DNA of 64,000 nt from Apoda limacodes (taxonomy: Eukaryota; Arthropoda; Insecta; Lepidoptera; Limacodidae). Both the position numbers and the translations under genes were made by a program. This document shows, in pieces, positions 11,865 through 24,508 of this stretch; position 1 is the stretch's first letter; each line of letters begins with the position of its first letter. The stretch covers positions 12,538,001 to 12,602,000 of the forward strand of contig OX291545.1 in NCBI GenBank assembly GCA_946406115.1, written 5' to 3'. Under the pieces are notes generated by a model. The model worked only from the letters and a program-made list of their open reading frames with translations, had not been told where the DNA came from and did no database searches.

Positions 11865-13895
11865 TATGATTACCATTGCTGTCTAAAATCCTAGAAAGGC
11901 TCGTTTATCGACAGTTAATAAACCTTTTCCTAACTCAAAATAGTTTGTTTGATTCCTTGCAATCTGGTTTTCGAACCGGTTTAGTACTGTTACTCGCACT
12001 AAGGTCTTGTCTGCTCTTATTTTATTTTTTTTAACACAGTGGACTTTGTCATTTTGTTGGCAATTCTAAGCTCCCTTAACATATTTCCAACATTAATAGA
12101 CTGGTTTCGTAGTTACTTGGGTGGCCAACAGTGCAATTGCGTATCTTCCTCTAACTGTAGCCCGTTTACTGCCGGCGTTCCTCAAGGTGGCGTGTTGTCC
12201 CCACTCCTGTTTGCAGTTTTCATTAATACTATCACTCTCAAACTATCTTTTTTCTAACATCTGTTTGCAGACGACTTCAGATTTATGGACACGGTGTAAT
12301 AGAAAATATCGTTACAACAATTCAATCTATTAATTCTGACCATGACGAAATTGTTGAATAGTGTGAGTATTATGGACTTCAGCTTAATTCTCTCGAGTCT
12401 CAGACCATAATTATAGGTAGCCCATAACAAATATCGAAGGTAAAGAGGACTGATTTACCTTCAATCAAAATCAATGGTATCGTTATCCCCTTTAGTGAAA
12501 CAATACATGGTTGAGCGAAGCGATGGCTGATTCATGTGTCATACTCGTGAACGGGTGCCGCCTGTGGAGGCTGGTCTGCTCTTGCAAACTTCTTTGTATT
12601 CTTAGTATTTATTCTTACTTTTTTGTTTTGTTTATTAATACTGTAGGACATTGATTATTTCTTAGTGAGGAATACATAAACTGTCTTTTGTTTATATTAG
12701 ATACTTTTTTATGTTGTGCTTGTGCTTTATATTTTATGTTTTTTTTATGTTTGTAATGGAAAGTGTCCTTTTATGATAGGGAGGGCATTTTCCAATATTT
12801 TAATTGGACGCTGTAAGAGAAAGGGAGAAAAGAAATGCCCTTGCTGAGTTTCTTGCCGGTTCTTCTCAGTACAAGGTCTCCCGCCCTGTAGACTTACGAA
12901 CCGATGGCGTAGTGACATTCATAAGTGCTCAATTGTTGTAGCCTAAACTGAATAAATTATATTGAATTTGAATTTGAATAAAAAGACTCTGTATTTATAT
13001 TGACCGCACATTATCTTGGATCCTACAAGTCAAGGAAATTAGCCGAAAAATCTTTGCCTCGGTCGGGACCCTCAGGACATTACGTAATCTTTACCTGTAT
13101 TAACTAAAATTGTGCTTGCTCAATCTTTACTTCTACCTTTACTTGATTATGCTGACATTTGCTGCACTATTCTGACAGAGGAAAAACTCAATAAACTTGA
13201 GCGTCTACAAAATTTTATATTCGTTTCATCTTTGAACTTCGAAAATTTGACCACGTTTCAGAATTTCGTTCACAACTACAGTGGGTTCCAATCCGACTTC
13301 ACCGGAATGTTCATATTGTTTCACTCCTTCATTACGTACTATTCAATCTATGTTATCCACACAATATTATCTAAAACAAGACGAGCTGTCTTGTCTAACA
13401 CTTTGCTAGTCTACCAGTCTTCTTCTCAAAACACCTGGACACAGTACTACTTTATACAAACGTTCTTTTACTGTAAAAGCTACTAGTCTATGGAACTCTA
13501 TGCCGATAAATATAAGGCAAATACAATCACTGCCTGTTTTTAAGAATTCCTTAAAATCCTATTACTTACGTACTACTTCCTAATTTTGTATAATTTTGAC
13601 CAACCTCTGGTTATTCAAACATTTCTATCATTATTACTTTATTTAGTATATGTATTTATAATATATAACTATGTTTTTGTTTAAGTACTTGTATTTCTAT
13701 AAATATGTACATGTATGTTATCTATATAGTGCGTGCTTAGGTATATATATATACTTAGTAATATTCTTAATTCTTTTTTATAATTTAACTTATTATCCTT
13801 TGTGTATCACTCACCTCTTCCTGTCAATGTTACTCTACCCATAGGTTGCTTGGTAGAGATCGCTTGTTAGCGATAAGGCCGCCTTATTGTACTAT
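11865..13895 (+). mobile_element. LINE family C (CR1/Jockey-group), decayed, split by a nested insertion
   Basis: A degraded plus-strand ORF2 runs from about 11869, with SKILERLVYRQLIN, through FPTLIDWFRSYLGGQQ and GVPQGGVLSPLLFAVFIN near 12040-12230. It continues to SETI at 12500. The reading resumes after the insertion at about 12980 with IYIDRTLSW and VKEISRKIFASVGTLRTLRN. It then gives AQSLLLPLLDYADICC and LNKLERLQNF near 13120-13220. Its 3' end carries GTTGCTTGGTAGAGATCGCT and GCGATAAGGCCGCCT, near 13850-13880. Many stops and shifts show that it is dead. The 5' end is missing. Confidence 0.85.
12508..12979 (+). mobile_element. LINE family B 3' end, nested inside LINE C
   Basis: This 472-base 5'-truncated copy begins TGGTTGAGCGAAGCGATGGC and ends with the repeat TTGAATTTGAATTTGAAT. 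It matches the reverse complement of 21332-21805 almost throughout, including the segment TTGCCGGTTCTTCTCAGTAC. It breaks the LINE C protein between SETI and the IYIDRTLSW segment, so it arrived after LINE C. The copy near 21.8 kb continues beyond this start, which shows the truncation. A target duplication is not obvious. Confidence 0.9.
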
Positions 13896-14878
13896 TTCTT
13901 TCATTATTTTTTTTTGTGCGTTTTGTTAATTGTGCAATAATAGTCATTTGTTCAACCAGTGGGCAAAGTTGTTTTTTGTGAAAAGTCCCAACGAGCGTAA
14001 AGCGAGTGATTCTAATATAGACTACTGAGCACAGCGAGAGATTTAAAGGCAAGAGACCTAAAATAATTTGCTCTCGTGTGAAACATACAACTTTTCACCT
14101 CTACCAGTGCGAAAAAATAGGTCTTAGGCAAGTAACACACTGAAAGCCACATTATTGCTTAAGTTTATTCTAATTTACAAATACCACCTACTATACTCTG
14201 CTCCTATCAAGTACCTTCTAAAAGTCGCCAATTATTGAACAATTAGTATACTTGAAGATATTTGTCACTTGACTTCTCTGGTAAAAAGCTAAGTTTAACT
14301 TGTTGTCTTAGCTCTTCTTATTATAAATATTCATAATTCATAAATATTTAGTACGTCAACAATGAAAAGATGCAATGTAGTTATGCTTTTCATTAAAATA
14401 AATTTGTTTCTTAACCAATCATCGGTTGTTTTTTTTTCAGTATCGCAAAATTCCAAAAGGTAATATTCGAACGTTGCATTACTTTGTCTCACGCTCGCAG
14501 CAAAAAACGATTTTGCCCACTGTTTTCAAACGGCAAAACCACCCTTTTGGTGCTGGAGAGGTGAAAAGAATAGTGTTTTGTTTTGTACTGTGCCTACTTA
14601 TGTACTTTATGTACCTAGTGCAAATTTCTACTTTTGTCAGCCTTACAACAAAAGCAAAGTGATTTATAAACGTCATTAAGTAGAACTCAAATATCATTTT
14701 TTAATTTTTATTTAAAAACTTCTGTACCTAGCTTCTGTGCGTTAAATATGGTATTGTTAGATTAGGTGCGTTTTGTTCACTTGTTAATCCTGCCAAGTTA
14801 AAAAGACGTAAATTCTGTATAACGCAGTACAATTCTTGGTTCATTCTCGTTGGTAGGATTACCGCATTATCTATGTTA

Positions 14879-15225
14879 CCTTTAAACGAGCAATTCTTGT
14901 ATATATGTATGTATGTATTTATAATCTGAATCTCACAAACGGCTCCAACGATTTTCATGAAATTAAGTATGCGGGGGCGATAAATTGATCTAGCTAGGTT
15001 TCATTTTCAGAAAACGTCGTTTTGTCCGTGTTTTAAGGCAATGATAAACTGAAAAATATGACTCTTTCTGACATCTATTGGCGAGTAGTAATACTTTTTA
15101 TTTTTACTGACAGCAACGATAAAGCTACTTGATAATAGATGGTGTTGTTAAGCTACTTGACAATAGATGGCGTTGTTAAAAAAAAAATGAGCGTACCTAG
15201 CTCGGTCCATCAGGTACTGTACATT
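14879..15225 (+). repeat. dispersed repeat, copy 2 (pair with 7751-8090)
   Basis: This is the second diverged copy of the repeat described at 7751. It opens with CCTTTAAACGAGCAATTCT and a GTAT-rich simple stretch, then has ACGGCTCCAACGATTTTCAT and the two CAATAGATGG-like direct repeats at its end. It sits about 85 bases downstream of the poly(A) signal of the next gene. Confidence 0.75.
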
Positions 15226-15308
15226 ATGTCGGTCAACAAAATGCCACTATTAATGATTTCTGATGATAAAAGTTTCTACTCTACTTAGTTAGACTCACAG
15301 ATACATTA

Positions 15309-15314
15309 TTTATT
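15309..15314 (-). terminator. poly(A) signal of the 15321-15565 exon
   Basis: AATAAA reads on the minus strand 6 bases after the TGA stop. This is unusually close, so the 3' UTR would be very short. It supports this exon as a real gene end, and a second, more distal signal is not excluded. Confidence 0.45.
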
Positions 15315-15320
15315 GATCAC

Positions 15321-15565
15321 TCACTTTCTTTTCCGTAACTCAAGATACAAGACGAAAAACAGAGCCGACAAAGACAAAACTGTGGTATTGAGCTGTGACC
15401 AGGTAATATGTTGGGTAAAGATGTGAAAACGGGTGATTTGAACCTTCGGAATCACATCCATAATTGAGAAGTCGGGCACGAGAAGAGTAAAGGGAAGTGC
15501 GAAAACTGTTATGGCAAGTAAAACCAGTATAACATCCCACACTCTTCTCCTATCGTCCGTCATCA
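15321..15565 (-). CDS. 3'-terminal exon of an unknown two-membrane-segment protein
   Basis: This 245-base minus-strand exon is read after the acceptor TTATTTAACAG, which ends at 15566. It enters with two bases (TG) completing a codon and then ATG-ACG-GAC, and it stops at 15321-15323. The peptide has a short charged start (TDDRRR) and a hydrophobic segment VWDVILVLLAITVFALPF. A polar loop of about 25 residues follows, then a second hydrophobic segment around TTVLSLSALFFVLYLEL, and a basic end RKRK. This fits the last two membrane helices and cytosolic tail of a multi-pass membrane protein, or a small two-helix protein if the ATG is a start. I cannot name a family. The downstream AATAAA supports it. 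Confidence 0.45.
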
Positions 15566-16244
15566 CTGTTAAATAATATATATTTCAGCATCCTACATTG
15601 CTTTTTGATTTGATAAAAGTCAACAGACTTGACAGTATTGTAATAATAATGCATTTGATCATGGAAGTTGAAAATAATAAAAAAGAAATATGAAGTGCGA
15701 AGATTTCTACATTTTTCTTTTTGACACGACCTTTTTGTAGAAGTATTTTCTTTATATAATCTTTTTCGTACCTACTATAGACATAGAGGAATCGACAACG
15801 CATTTCCTAGTCAGCTGTGAAAAAAATGGTTGCAAAGGTGTGACAGAGACAAAGCGAAACTGTAGTGTATTTTGTCTTTTTCTACCTTGTTTTAGTGAAC
15901 ATTACCAAACAAAATGGCGGACGTTGATAGAAAGAGAGAAAAGACAACCGTTTTTCTTTATCTCTTTTTTAAATTCGATTGTATGAAACACGCTGCGAGG
16001 CGCCGCGAATCGCATCCTCTTAACTGATATTTTCTGAATACCGATATACCGAGTTTGGAAAAAGTTCCGAGATTGCATGGCCTAGCGCAGTCCATAGGAC
16101 AAATTACGGAACTCGAAGTCTACGGTACCCACTTACTTAGACTGCAAGAAACTTTTCTGACCCGGTGGTGTTTGATCACTAGTGTCGTCGTAAGTTCACT
16201 CACACTATTTTAATATGGCATCTGTAGTATTGAGTTTTGACCGG

Positions 16245-16440
16245 GTCAGAAATGTTTATTGCACTGTAGGTTTTTTTTTTCTGAACTGTTAATGCTGTTA
16301 TACATTTGGCTGTTGCAGCCATTAATGCTTCAGCGGGCTTTTTGGGGCGAGACTCTGAAGGAGTCTCAGCCCATATAGCGCCCAACGATCAAGGGCCTCG
16401 GCTTGGGTTGTCGCTCAGGTACTTTGACTGTTCTCTATAA
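16245..16440 (-). repeat. dispersed repeat D, copy 1 (pair with 50440-50605)
   Basis: About 190 bases are shared with 50440-50605, including TTGGCTGTTGCAGCCATTA, GAGACTCTGAAGGAGTCTC and CAGCCCATATAGCGCCCAAC. The middle motif is a perfect 7-bp hairpin (16349-16367), preserved in both copies. The minus strand reads as a short open peptide (GAIWAETPSESR) in both, which suggests a fragment of a coding element or a conserved structured repeat. The class is unknown. Confidence 0.7.
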
Positions 16441-17626
16441 TTACTTTGGTAACAATATCTTGGCTGGCACATCCTGCAAAACACCAAAATGTAAACAAGG
16501 GTGTTTGTCAATAAGTACAAAACAAAACTGTCAATTATTGTGTTAGTATACAACAAACTATGCGAATAATACACAAATATACAAAACAGTTTGTTTACTT
16601 AGACTACACAGTCTCATGACTCTCTCAGTATTAATACTGTGATTTACTCCTTAATTAGCCCTCCCTAAATTCGGTTATCGGGGACTGTGATTTAGGGGAA
16701 CGCAAGGTAATGAGAGCCGTCGGGCAATGGGAGCTATGTTGATTGAACGAAGCGCATGCACATTCGCGCGATCGAAAGCACTCGGTTGCTTCCGTCAACT
16801 GTCGGCAAACTTCACCTGACGCGCTCGAACCGTTAGTGCCATTCTTTTAGTCCCGAGGGACGATTGTGTGTTTTTCGCTCCACGCTTACAAAAAATTGTG
16901 GACTGCCAGCATCAAGTTAACCATGAAATTATATTCTTATTTTATTGTATTTGTGCTTATTATATCTCTAGATTCATATCCTAATGAGTCCAATTAATTA
17001 AATTGTGATTTAAAATAGAAATAAATATTTATATTATTACTTTCCAAAATGGTGGTCAGCGGCTTATGGTAGCCTAGCTTTAGCTTAAATTTGTTTAGTC
17101 ATTTTACAGCCGTAATCTACCTTATTTTATGTTTAAGATGCCACTTAAAAGAAATCGGACAACCACGAAAGCGTCTTGGACGGTGGTGGAAATTTAATTC
17201 TCCGTTTTGTGTAAAAAAAATATTTTTTAATTTTTGTTACAAATAGTTTTATTGTATTAATAATTACAATAACTAAGATCTAATTTAAAGTACGTTTTGC
17301 TAATTTTTTGGTTTAAAAGTAATTATAATGGCTCCCATTTTCCGTATGAGCCTTAAATGGGCTCTCATTAGCCGCATTTGTCGGGTAATAGGAGCGACTG
17401 ACTTTTTTGTAAAATTGTAATTGTACCTTAATACGTGTCTGTGGTTGATTATAACTGTGATTAAAGTATACTTTTCTAATGAAGGTAAGGGTTGAATATT
17501 AAAAATTACAAGAATTTTGACAAACGTGGTTTTTATCAAAACTTTCCCTTAGTAGGCTCCCATTACCCTGTTCACCCCTACTGCTTAATTACACGAATGA
17601 AGATTGTTATGTCAAGCTGTAGCTAT
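16441..17626. other. intergenic, no gene seen
   Basis: Short motifs of the type AATGGGAGC recur at about 16720, 17330 and 17550 (some inverted), hinting at a decayed repeat between them. A GC-richer part lies at 16720-16870. No open frame with recognisable motifs is present. Confidence 0.35.
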
Positions 17627-17654
17627 AGTAAGTAAGTAAGTAAGTAAGTAAGTA
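17627..17654. repeat. (AGTA)n microsatellite
   Basis: AGTA is repeated seven times without interruption. A dispersed repeat end follows directly. Confidence 0.9.
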
Positions 17655-17666
17655 ATAGTTTAAGCT

Positions 17667-17836
17667 CGGTTATAGTTATTCACGCGGGAATTTCGGGACA
17701 AAAAGTAGCCTATATGCTATTCCAGGACCTAACCTATATGTATGCCGAGTTTCATCCCGATCCGTCCAGTGATTGAAGCGTGAAAGAGTAACATACATCC
17801 ATCGAAACAAACTTTTACATTTATAATATTTGTAGG
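17667..17836 (+). repeat. dispersed repeat E, copy 1
   Basis: This is a non-coding repeat end shared with 47543-47672 and 58905-59033. Common blocks are the ATGCCRARTTTCA motif, a CCGTCCAGTG-like motif, TGAAAGAGTAACA and an end with TTTATAATATTTGTAGGATT. It is likely the 3' end of a retroelement or its non-autonomous derivative. Confidence 0.75.
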
Positions 17837-19555
17837 ATTGATTTAGTAGTGGACTTGAAAACGATTCCCATTAAACTGTTAAACAATCGCCCTGTCGTTC
17901 ATTTTGTAAAGGTAATCAAATCATCAAATTATAAAGGTAAAAAATCGATGTATAGGTACTGTATAATATGTAGGTACAATTTCAATTATTGAGGAACCTA
18001 GCAAAAATCAACATCACGAAGAAGGTTAAATAAAAGGTAGATCTGAAAACAAATGACCATAATTTGTGTCCAGCACTTGTGCGGGATAAGTATCAATCTT
18101 TCAACTTCGTCAACAAAGTAAATATATAAGTATATAGTTGGCTACACAAAGATCTCCTTAAGAAGCAACTTTGTCGAAGCGCAGCGTGTAACCGCCATAA
18201 ATCGGCCGTCCAAAAGTTACGAGCTCCCTCCGCAAATCGGTTTATATTTTCGATAAATAAAATTGGCGCGGGTTTTGCGAGGTAAGCAGCGGCAGTTAGG
18301 AGCGCGTCGGAGACCGTCCTCACCATCTGCTGCGCGCACATAAACCCAACCCTCGCCTTTTCTTGCTGACAATTTTTTCCAGCTCTGGTCATTACACAGC
18401 TGGGCCCAAGACAAAACGGCGAATCGTTTAAGCCCTCTCGGGAGACTGTCCTATTTTTATTGTGTAGGTATTTTGTAGGTGAATTGATATGCTGTCCGTG
18501 TGTCGTAGCCCTGCCTACGATGGTCATGCACTGACTCGGTAACTTTGTTTTTTGCTGATATTACAATTCCGATGAAAGACGGTTCTTGGTTTGAGTTTTC
18601 GGTTAATTAGATGTAGAATGGATAAAGTGAGTTTAAAATGTTCAAATGATTTTTAGGTTTTGTTGCAAATCACTTGCCTATTGCTATTCATGAAAGTTTT
18701 AAAAACATTAGGTACCTACTCTGACCTAAAATTCCACTTAAAAGTTAAAAATTATCTACTAAAGCAGACAAAAATACTGATAGAATAGTTTGAGCTAGGT
18801 ACCTTGATTCTTAGCTGTGCCGTCGGATGTCAATAAACAATTTTTACCTATCACCACACGGCAAAAAAAATTTAGCTTAATGTTCCCCCAATATTAGCCT
18901 TAACTTTTTAGTGAATTTAGGATTAAAAGTAGAATTAATGTTTGAGTTAAAAAACAGCTTCTAATTTCCACTTGAAGTCCTAAGCACAAATGAGTACGAG
19001 TATGTCGTCTAAATAACTACAAATAATGGAATTCGAGATGAACTTGAGTTATGTTTACAAATTCTATTACGTCGACGTAAATGAGCTCCCAGCATAACCA
19101 ACTACGTACTTACCTACTCTAAAATTAGCGTAGAGCCACCACGACAAAAAGCTAGTCATAAAATGAAGATAATTTGATTGACAATACTTACAAGCATCGC
19201 GTGCCCATAAGTACTTCATGGTGCAATCAACGAGTGATGGCAAACGGCAGACGGGCCCTGCGAAACGAACATCGGCTAATAAAATATATTTACTTAGCGT
19301 GCATAAGGCGGACCAATCAATTAAGTGATTTGAGGGTTACGTACGATATAGCGTGTTGAAGTCTTACAAAGTCAACAAAACCCTATCCTACTCGCTACTT
19401 AAACGATGTTAAATTAAAGTTAAGTCCTTATCCATGGACATTATTGCGAAAAGTAAGTAGAAGAAAAAAAAGAAATCTAGACTTAGACAAGTCTCAAAGC
19501 GAGATGTAGATACTTCCATACATTTACCCTCGCTTTTTAGTTAAATAACAAATGG
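17837..19555. other. intergenic, no convincing gene
   Basis: The minus strand holds one 144-codon open frame (18093-18527) in a locally GC-richer patch. It has no recognised domain, and a second frame overlaps it. I did not call it a gene. The remainder is AT-rich with short open frames only. Confidence 0.35.
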
Positions 19556-19780
19556 GTACACCATTAGAAATAAAGTGTCAAAAGTTACCATCGATCCCGT
19601 GTGTGCTAAAAAGATAATTTTAAGATTTTTAATTTTTGTTGGGGTTAATTTTTTTTTAAACTAATCGTTTTCGAAAAAAATCAAAAAAACCCTTAACTTT
19701 TGACCTCTGACCCCGAATAACTTTTTTAGCACACATGGGATTGATAGGGACTTTTGACACTTTAATTCTAATAGTGTACC
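19556..19780. mobile_element. foldback MITE with about 65-bp arms
   Basis: The left arm begins GGTACACCATTAGAAATAAA and the right arm, reverse-complemented, begins GGTACACTATTAGAATTAAA. Both continue through AGTGTCAAAAGT, a TCRATCCC motif and TGTGTGCTAAAAA. The arms carry scattered mismatches and flank an AT-rich centre with no coding capacity. It is non-autonomous and its superfamily is unknown. Confidence 0.8.
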
Positions 19781-20759
19781 AAAGGTCTACACCAAAATTT
19801 AGCTCTGTCGGAATTTTTGTTATTTGAAATGTCTATTTTTACCGGACTACGAGTATTTCATTCATAGTCAGTCATCGTCCAACCTTTGGCATGTCATGGC
19901 ACGGCGACAACATTTATGACGGGCTGGATAGGATAGCCATAGGCTATTCGTGAGGCCTCATCGCTCATCTCACCGCTCACCTCACCTACCTCACGATTGC
20001 TTTGTCTAGACCATTGATTTTTAAAGTGCGCGAGAAGTGTGGAAGTGGGGAGACCACTTGCTGCCATTTGCTGTACCGAGGGGGGCGTGGGCATTTTCAT
20101 TTTGGACATTAGGGGGGCGAGACCACATGGGGTGAAATTACGGCTAGATTGTGCCATAATTTCTGGTTAGTAAATACTTTATATTAGAACTTATTGGAGA
20201 AAAAGTATTAGAAAAATATTGTATGTTCGTTGTGAAATCGTTTAGGTTGTGTTTTTTAGTTTACCACAATACAATTGGAAGGAATATATTAACTGACCTT
20301 GTTCTGGGACATTTTCAGCTAGATACAGCAAAACCTTCAATAAGAGTAGAAGTGGGAACTAAGATTATACCAGCCATAATAATTATATAGCCCACTAAAG
20401 GTCTAGGTCTGCCAAGAGATACAATATTTACTATGTGTAAATGTAACACAACGGTTTTCGGGTCATCACGTAGTTATATTTCTCGCAAAAAACAGTGTAG
20501 GGTAGTGGGTGGTGGTTCAAGAAAATTTATGGACGCCCTACCTACGTAACCTAGCGCCAGGGCTGTAGCTAGAGTTGAATCTTAGTAGGGCAGCGGTGGT
20601 TTCATATAGGGCGCAAGTAATTTTTCTATCTTTAATTATTTTACCAGCTTGTGAGCGTGAGTAATTAAGACAGTAGGTAATTGGATGGGAGCGCGGGAAA
20701 TCAAGAGCAAAATGGTATTAATTTATGGAATAAGTCGCCCGAACAAATAAAGCGGGACA

Positions 20760-21250
20760 TAGCGAGTACTTGCTCGAATGAGCAGCCCGTACTGGGACAG
20801 TACCTCCACCTTACAGAAAACCGCGGCCACAATAACCCTAACATTGAGTAGTGTTGTGTTCCTGGCGGTGAGTAAGGTTGCCAGAGCTCTTTTAGGATTC
20901 GCTGCGCGGACAGCGGAGGACCGGCGGTGCTTGTTGCTGTCATTGCTCGGCGTAGACGCGGCGTGCTGGTCCGGCGGTCAGGGAGACCTGATGAAACGGC
21001 TGACCGCTGGCTGCCCGCAGGTTGAACGGGTTCCCGAACCCAGGGATCACTTAATCTCCGCCCTGGGAGGCTGATCCGCCAGCCTGGGTAAAGTATCTGA
21101 AGTGGTAGTCGTGCCGGAGAAGGAGACCGGAGTGGACCCGGCTACTACAACAGAGGGGGATCAGGGGCCCTTCCGCCCGCCGTGTCAGCAACCGTATCAT
21201 CTGTGCCATGCTTCTGCAGTTCAAGTACCGCACCTTTTGTCCTCTAAACT
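20760..21250 (+). repeat. GC-rich dispersed repeat, probable LINE 3' region
   Basis: This block is strikingly GC-rich against the AT-rich background. It contains CTGATCCGCCAGCCTGGGTA, GGTAGTCGTGCCGGAGAAGG and a CCCGGCTACTACAAC motif. I associate this wording with untranslated ends of lepidopteran non-LTR elements. It has short open frames on both strands but no RT motif, and the exact family is not identified. Confidence 0.45.
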
Positions 21251-21331
21251 GTCTGTGCAGTGAATCCTCATCTTTAGTCTAAATAACCCTTTCGAAAAAA
21301 TTATGGCAAGAAATAAAAGAAAAAGAGTTTC

Positions 21332-24300
21332 AAATTCAAATTCAAATTCAATATAATTTATTCAGTTTAGGCTACAATAATTGAGCACTTATGAATGTCA
21401 CTACGCCATCGGTTCGTAAGTCTACAGGGCGGGAGACCTTGTACTGAGAAGAACCGGCAAGAAACTCAGCAAGGGCATTTCTTTTCTCCCTTTCTCTTAC
21501 AGCGTCCAATTAAAATATTGGAAAATGCCCTCCCTATCATAAAAGGACACTTTCCATTACAAACATAAAAAAACATGAAATATAAAGCACAAGCACAACA
21601 TAAAAAAGTATCTAATATAAACAAAAGACAGTTTATGTATTCATCACTAAGAAATAATCAATGTCTTACAGTATTTATAAACAAAACAAAAAAGTAAGAC
21701 TAAATACTAAGAATACAAAGAAGTTTGCAAGAGCAGACTAGCCTCCACAGGCAGCACCCGTTCACGAGTATGACACATGAATCAGCCATCGCTTCGCTCA
21801 ACCATGTTTTAGGGAACGTAACGACCCGACACACACGCCACCACCGCAGAGACACTTTGAGAGAGCATGACACACTCAAGCAACTCCAATGAAAGTTCAA
21901 TTGTACTAGTTACAATGTGTGTAGTACAAAATATAAGAGGAGAAGATTGGAAGGTTCGTAATGCTTTACTACCGAGAAGCAAATAAACTCACTAGTTAAT
22001 CTTTTATACATCATATAAAAATACAATATAGCCTTACACTAGGTAATAACATAATAAACAATGTTTTAATTTAAAAAAAATATTTGAAATGCCCCAATAC
22101 AAATCAATTAAGTTCTAATTTTTTCAAGCATTTTTATCATTTATGTATTCATCAACTTTGTAATAGCTTTTTTTCATTAAACTATCTTTGACATATATTT
22201 TAAATTTATTTGAGGGTAAGTTAACCACATGTTCTGGAATTTTATTGTAGAAAAATATACTTTGTATTGCGAAAGAGCTATGTACCTTCTGAAGACGACA
22301 TTTTGGAACTACCAATTTATCCTTATTCCTTGTATTAACACTGTGGAGGTCACTATTTTTAGCAAATAAGTGACAATTTTGGCGTACATACATTATACAA
22401 GCGAAGATATATTGGCAAGGAACAGTTAAAATATCAATATTCCTAAATAGTTCCCTAAGAGAAATTCGAGGTCCTAATTTATAAATTGACCGTACTGCTC
22501 TCTTTTGCAAAATAAAGACTGTATCAATATTAGCTGCCTTACCCCAAAGCAAAATGCCATAAGACATGACGGAATGGAAATAGCTAAAGTAGACCAAGCG
22601 AGCAGTGTCAACATCTGTAAGCTGCCTAACTTTCCTAACTGCATAGGCAGCTGAACTGAGTTTTTCTGCAAGAACTGAAATGTGAGCGTTCCACTGCAGC
22701 CTATTGTCTAATGTAATACCTAGAAACACTGTTGAGTCTAATAGTTCTATTTCTTCTCCGTTTAGGGATAATTTTGTACTTATGTTTCTGACATTTGGCA
22801 TCATAAATTTTAAACACTTAGTCTTTTTCGCATTAAGAAGTAAATTATTTGCCGTAACTGAAGAACCTGAGAAAGCGCACTACTAACGTAGTCAAAATTA
22901 GCTTTATTTCTGTCAACTTTAAATAAAAGAGATGTGTCATCAGCAAATAGTACAATCTTGCACAGCTTCTCCACAAAGAAAGGCAAGTCATTTATGTAAA
23001 TTAAAAATAGAAAAGGACCTAAAATAGAACCTTGAGGAACTCCTAATTTTACTTCAGAGCCATTGGATTTTACCTCATTGATTTGAACCTTCTGCATTCT
23101 ACTACTCAAATATGAGCGGATAAGCTCAAGAGCCAAATCTGCAATACCATAATGACTCAGTTTCCGTATAAGAGTTTCATGTTGCACGCAGTCGAATGCC
23201 TTTGATAGATCACAGAAGATACCAATAGTATTTGTGACTGTTCCCAAGCAGCAAATATATGCTGTATAAGGGAAACACCTGCGTCCGTTGTGGAACGCCC
23301 TTTTGTAAAACTAAACTGTTGAGGATGAAGTAATCCATTTAAGTTAAAATGTTTAAGCATGTGATTTAACTTTTCAAAAATTTTGCTTAAGGCAGGCAGT
23401 ATAGAGATAGGTCTAAAATTATTAGGATCATCTTTATTTCCACTTTTAAAAAGTGGTATTATTTTACTATATTTCATTAAGTCTGGGAATATCCCTTCGT
23501 CAACACACTTATTAAATATTATGGCTAAGATTGGTGCTATAATATCAATAATTCCGCTAAGGACTTTGACTGATATACCCCATATACCCCTCACAAGTTT
23601 TTTTGAGTTAGTAATTTAAATGTCTTTATGATGGCTTCAGAGGTAACATGCTCAAATTTAAATATAGCCTTGCATTTATTTACATTACATTTTAAAAGTA
23701 ACTCTGATTCTAATGGAGAGGAATTTAATGCATTAGTTGTAATTGTAGGCATTTCAGTAAAATATTTCTCAAAAGAGTTAGCGACATCAAGATCTGAATC
23801 AATTATTTTTGAATTTACAGTAAGTGAATAATGATTGTCACGCGGTTTAATTCTTCCTGTTTCACTATTTATTACATTCCATGTGGCCTTTATTTTATTA
23901 TCAGAATTTTTAATTTTATTACTTAAATGTATTGATTTTGCAACCCTGCATACTTTTTTAAATATTTTTGAATACATTTTGACATAGTTGGTGAATGTGG
24001 GACTGTGGTTATATTGTTTCATTTCATACAACTCATACAACCCAGTTCGACTTCGGTGTATTCCTACAGTAGCCCAGCCCTTGAATTTCATTTTATTATT
24101 TAGCCTAAAAGTTTTCACTTTAAACACTTGCTCGAACTCATTACTTAAGAAATCAAAAAAAATATTATAAAGATTATTAGCATTATCATGCATGAAATGT
24201 AAAATTGGAATTTTCTTTTCAATATTAACTTTAAAATTGTTTAATCGAGCAGTGGTCACAGGTCTACAAGTTACTAGTTGCGATTTTTATTTATAGTTGT

Positions 24301-24508
24301 GTAGAATTTTTATTATTTGACCACAGTGATAGGACGACAAATTGTTAATAATAGATTTATCTTTTACTTCAACGTTACAGAAAATATTATCTAAACATGT
24401 AGCTGAAGTCGATGTAATTCTAGTTGGTTCCAGAAACAAATAATTTAAGTCAAAACTTGTAAATAAGTTAATAAATCTATCTCTTGTTTGGGAACTCTCT
24501 AAAAGATC
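21332..24508 (-). mobile_element. LINE family B (CR1/Jockey-group) with GAATTT-repeat 3' tail
   Basis: A minus-strand non-LTR element spans the endonuclease C-terminus to its 3' tail. The reading order from right to left is as follows. The endonuclease end with EPTRITSTSATCLDNIF lies at about 24400. A linker region (23591-24259) has ATWNVINSETGRIKPRDN. The RT start has KIIPLFKSGNKDDPNNFRPI (about 23450), then LSKAFDCVQHETLI, LGVPQGSILGPFLFLIYIND and the catalytic LFADDTSLLF (FADD at 22936-22947). The C-terminal part (22124-22804) has FLGITLDNRLQWNAHI and a final basic region. Several frameshifts separate these, but stops are few, so decay is moderate. The 3' UTR runs to the repeat tail at 21332-21350. 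The left edge at 24508 abuts a foldback element. Confidence 0.9.

Noticed and set aside
18093..18527. 144-codon minus-strand open frame in a GC-richer patch
   Set aside because: No known domain, a second open frame overlaps it, and no splice or poly(A) context supports a gene. It remains a possible conserved or regulatory patch, but I cannot support a call.
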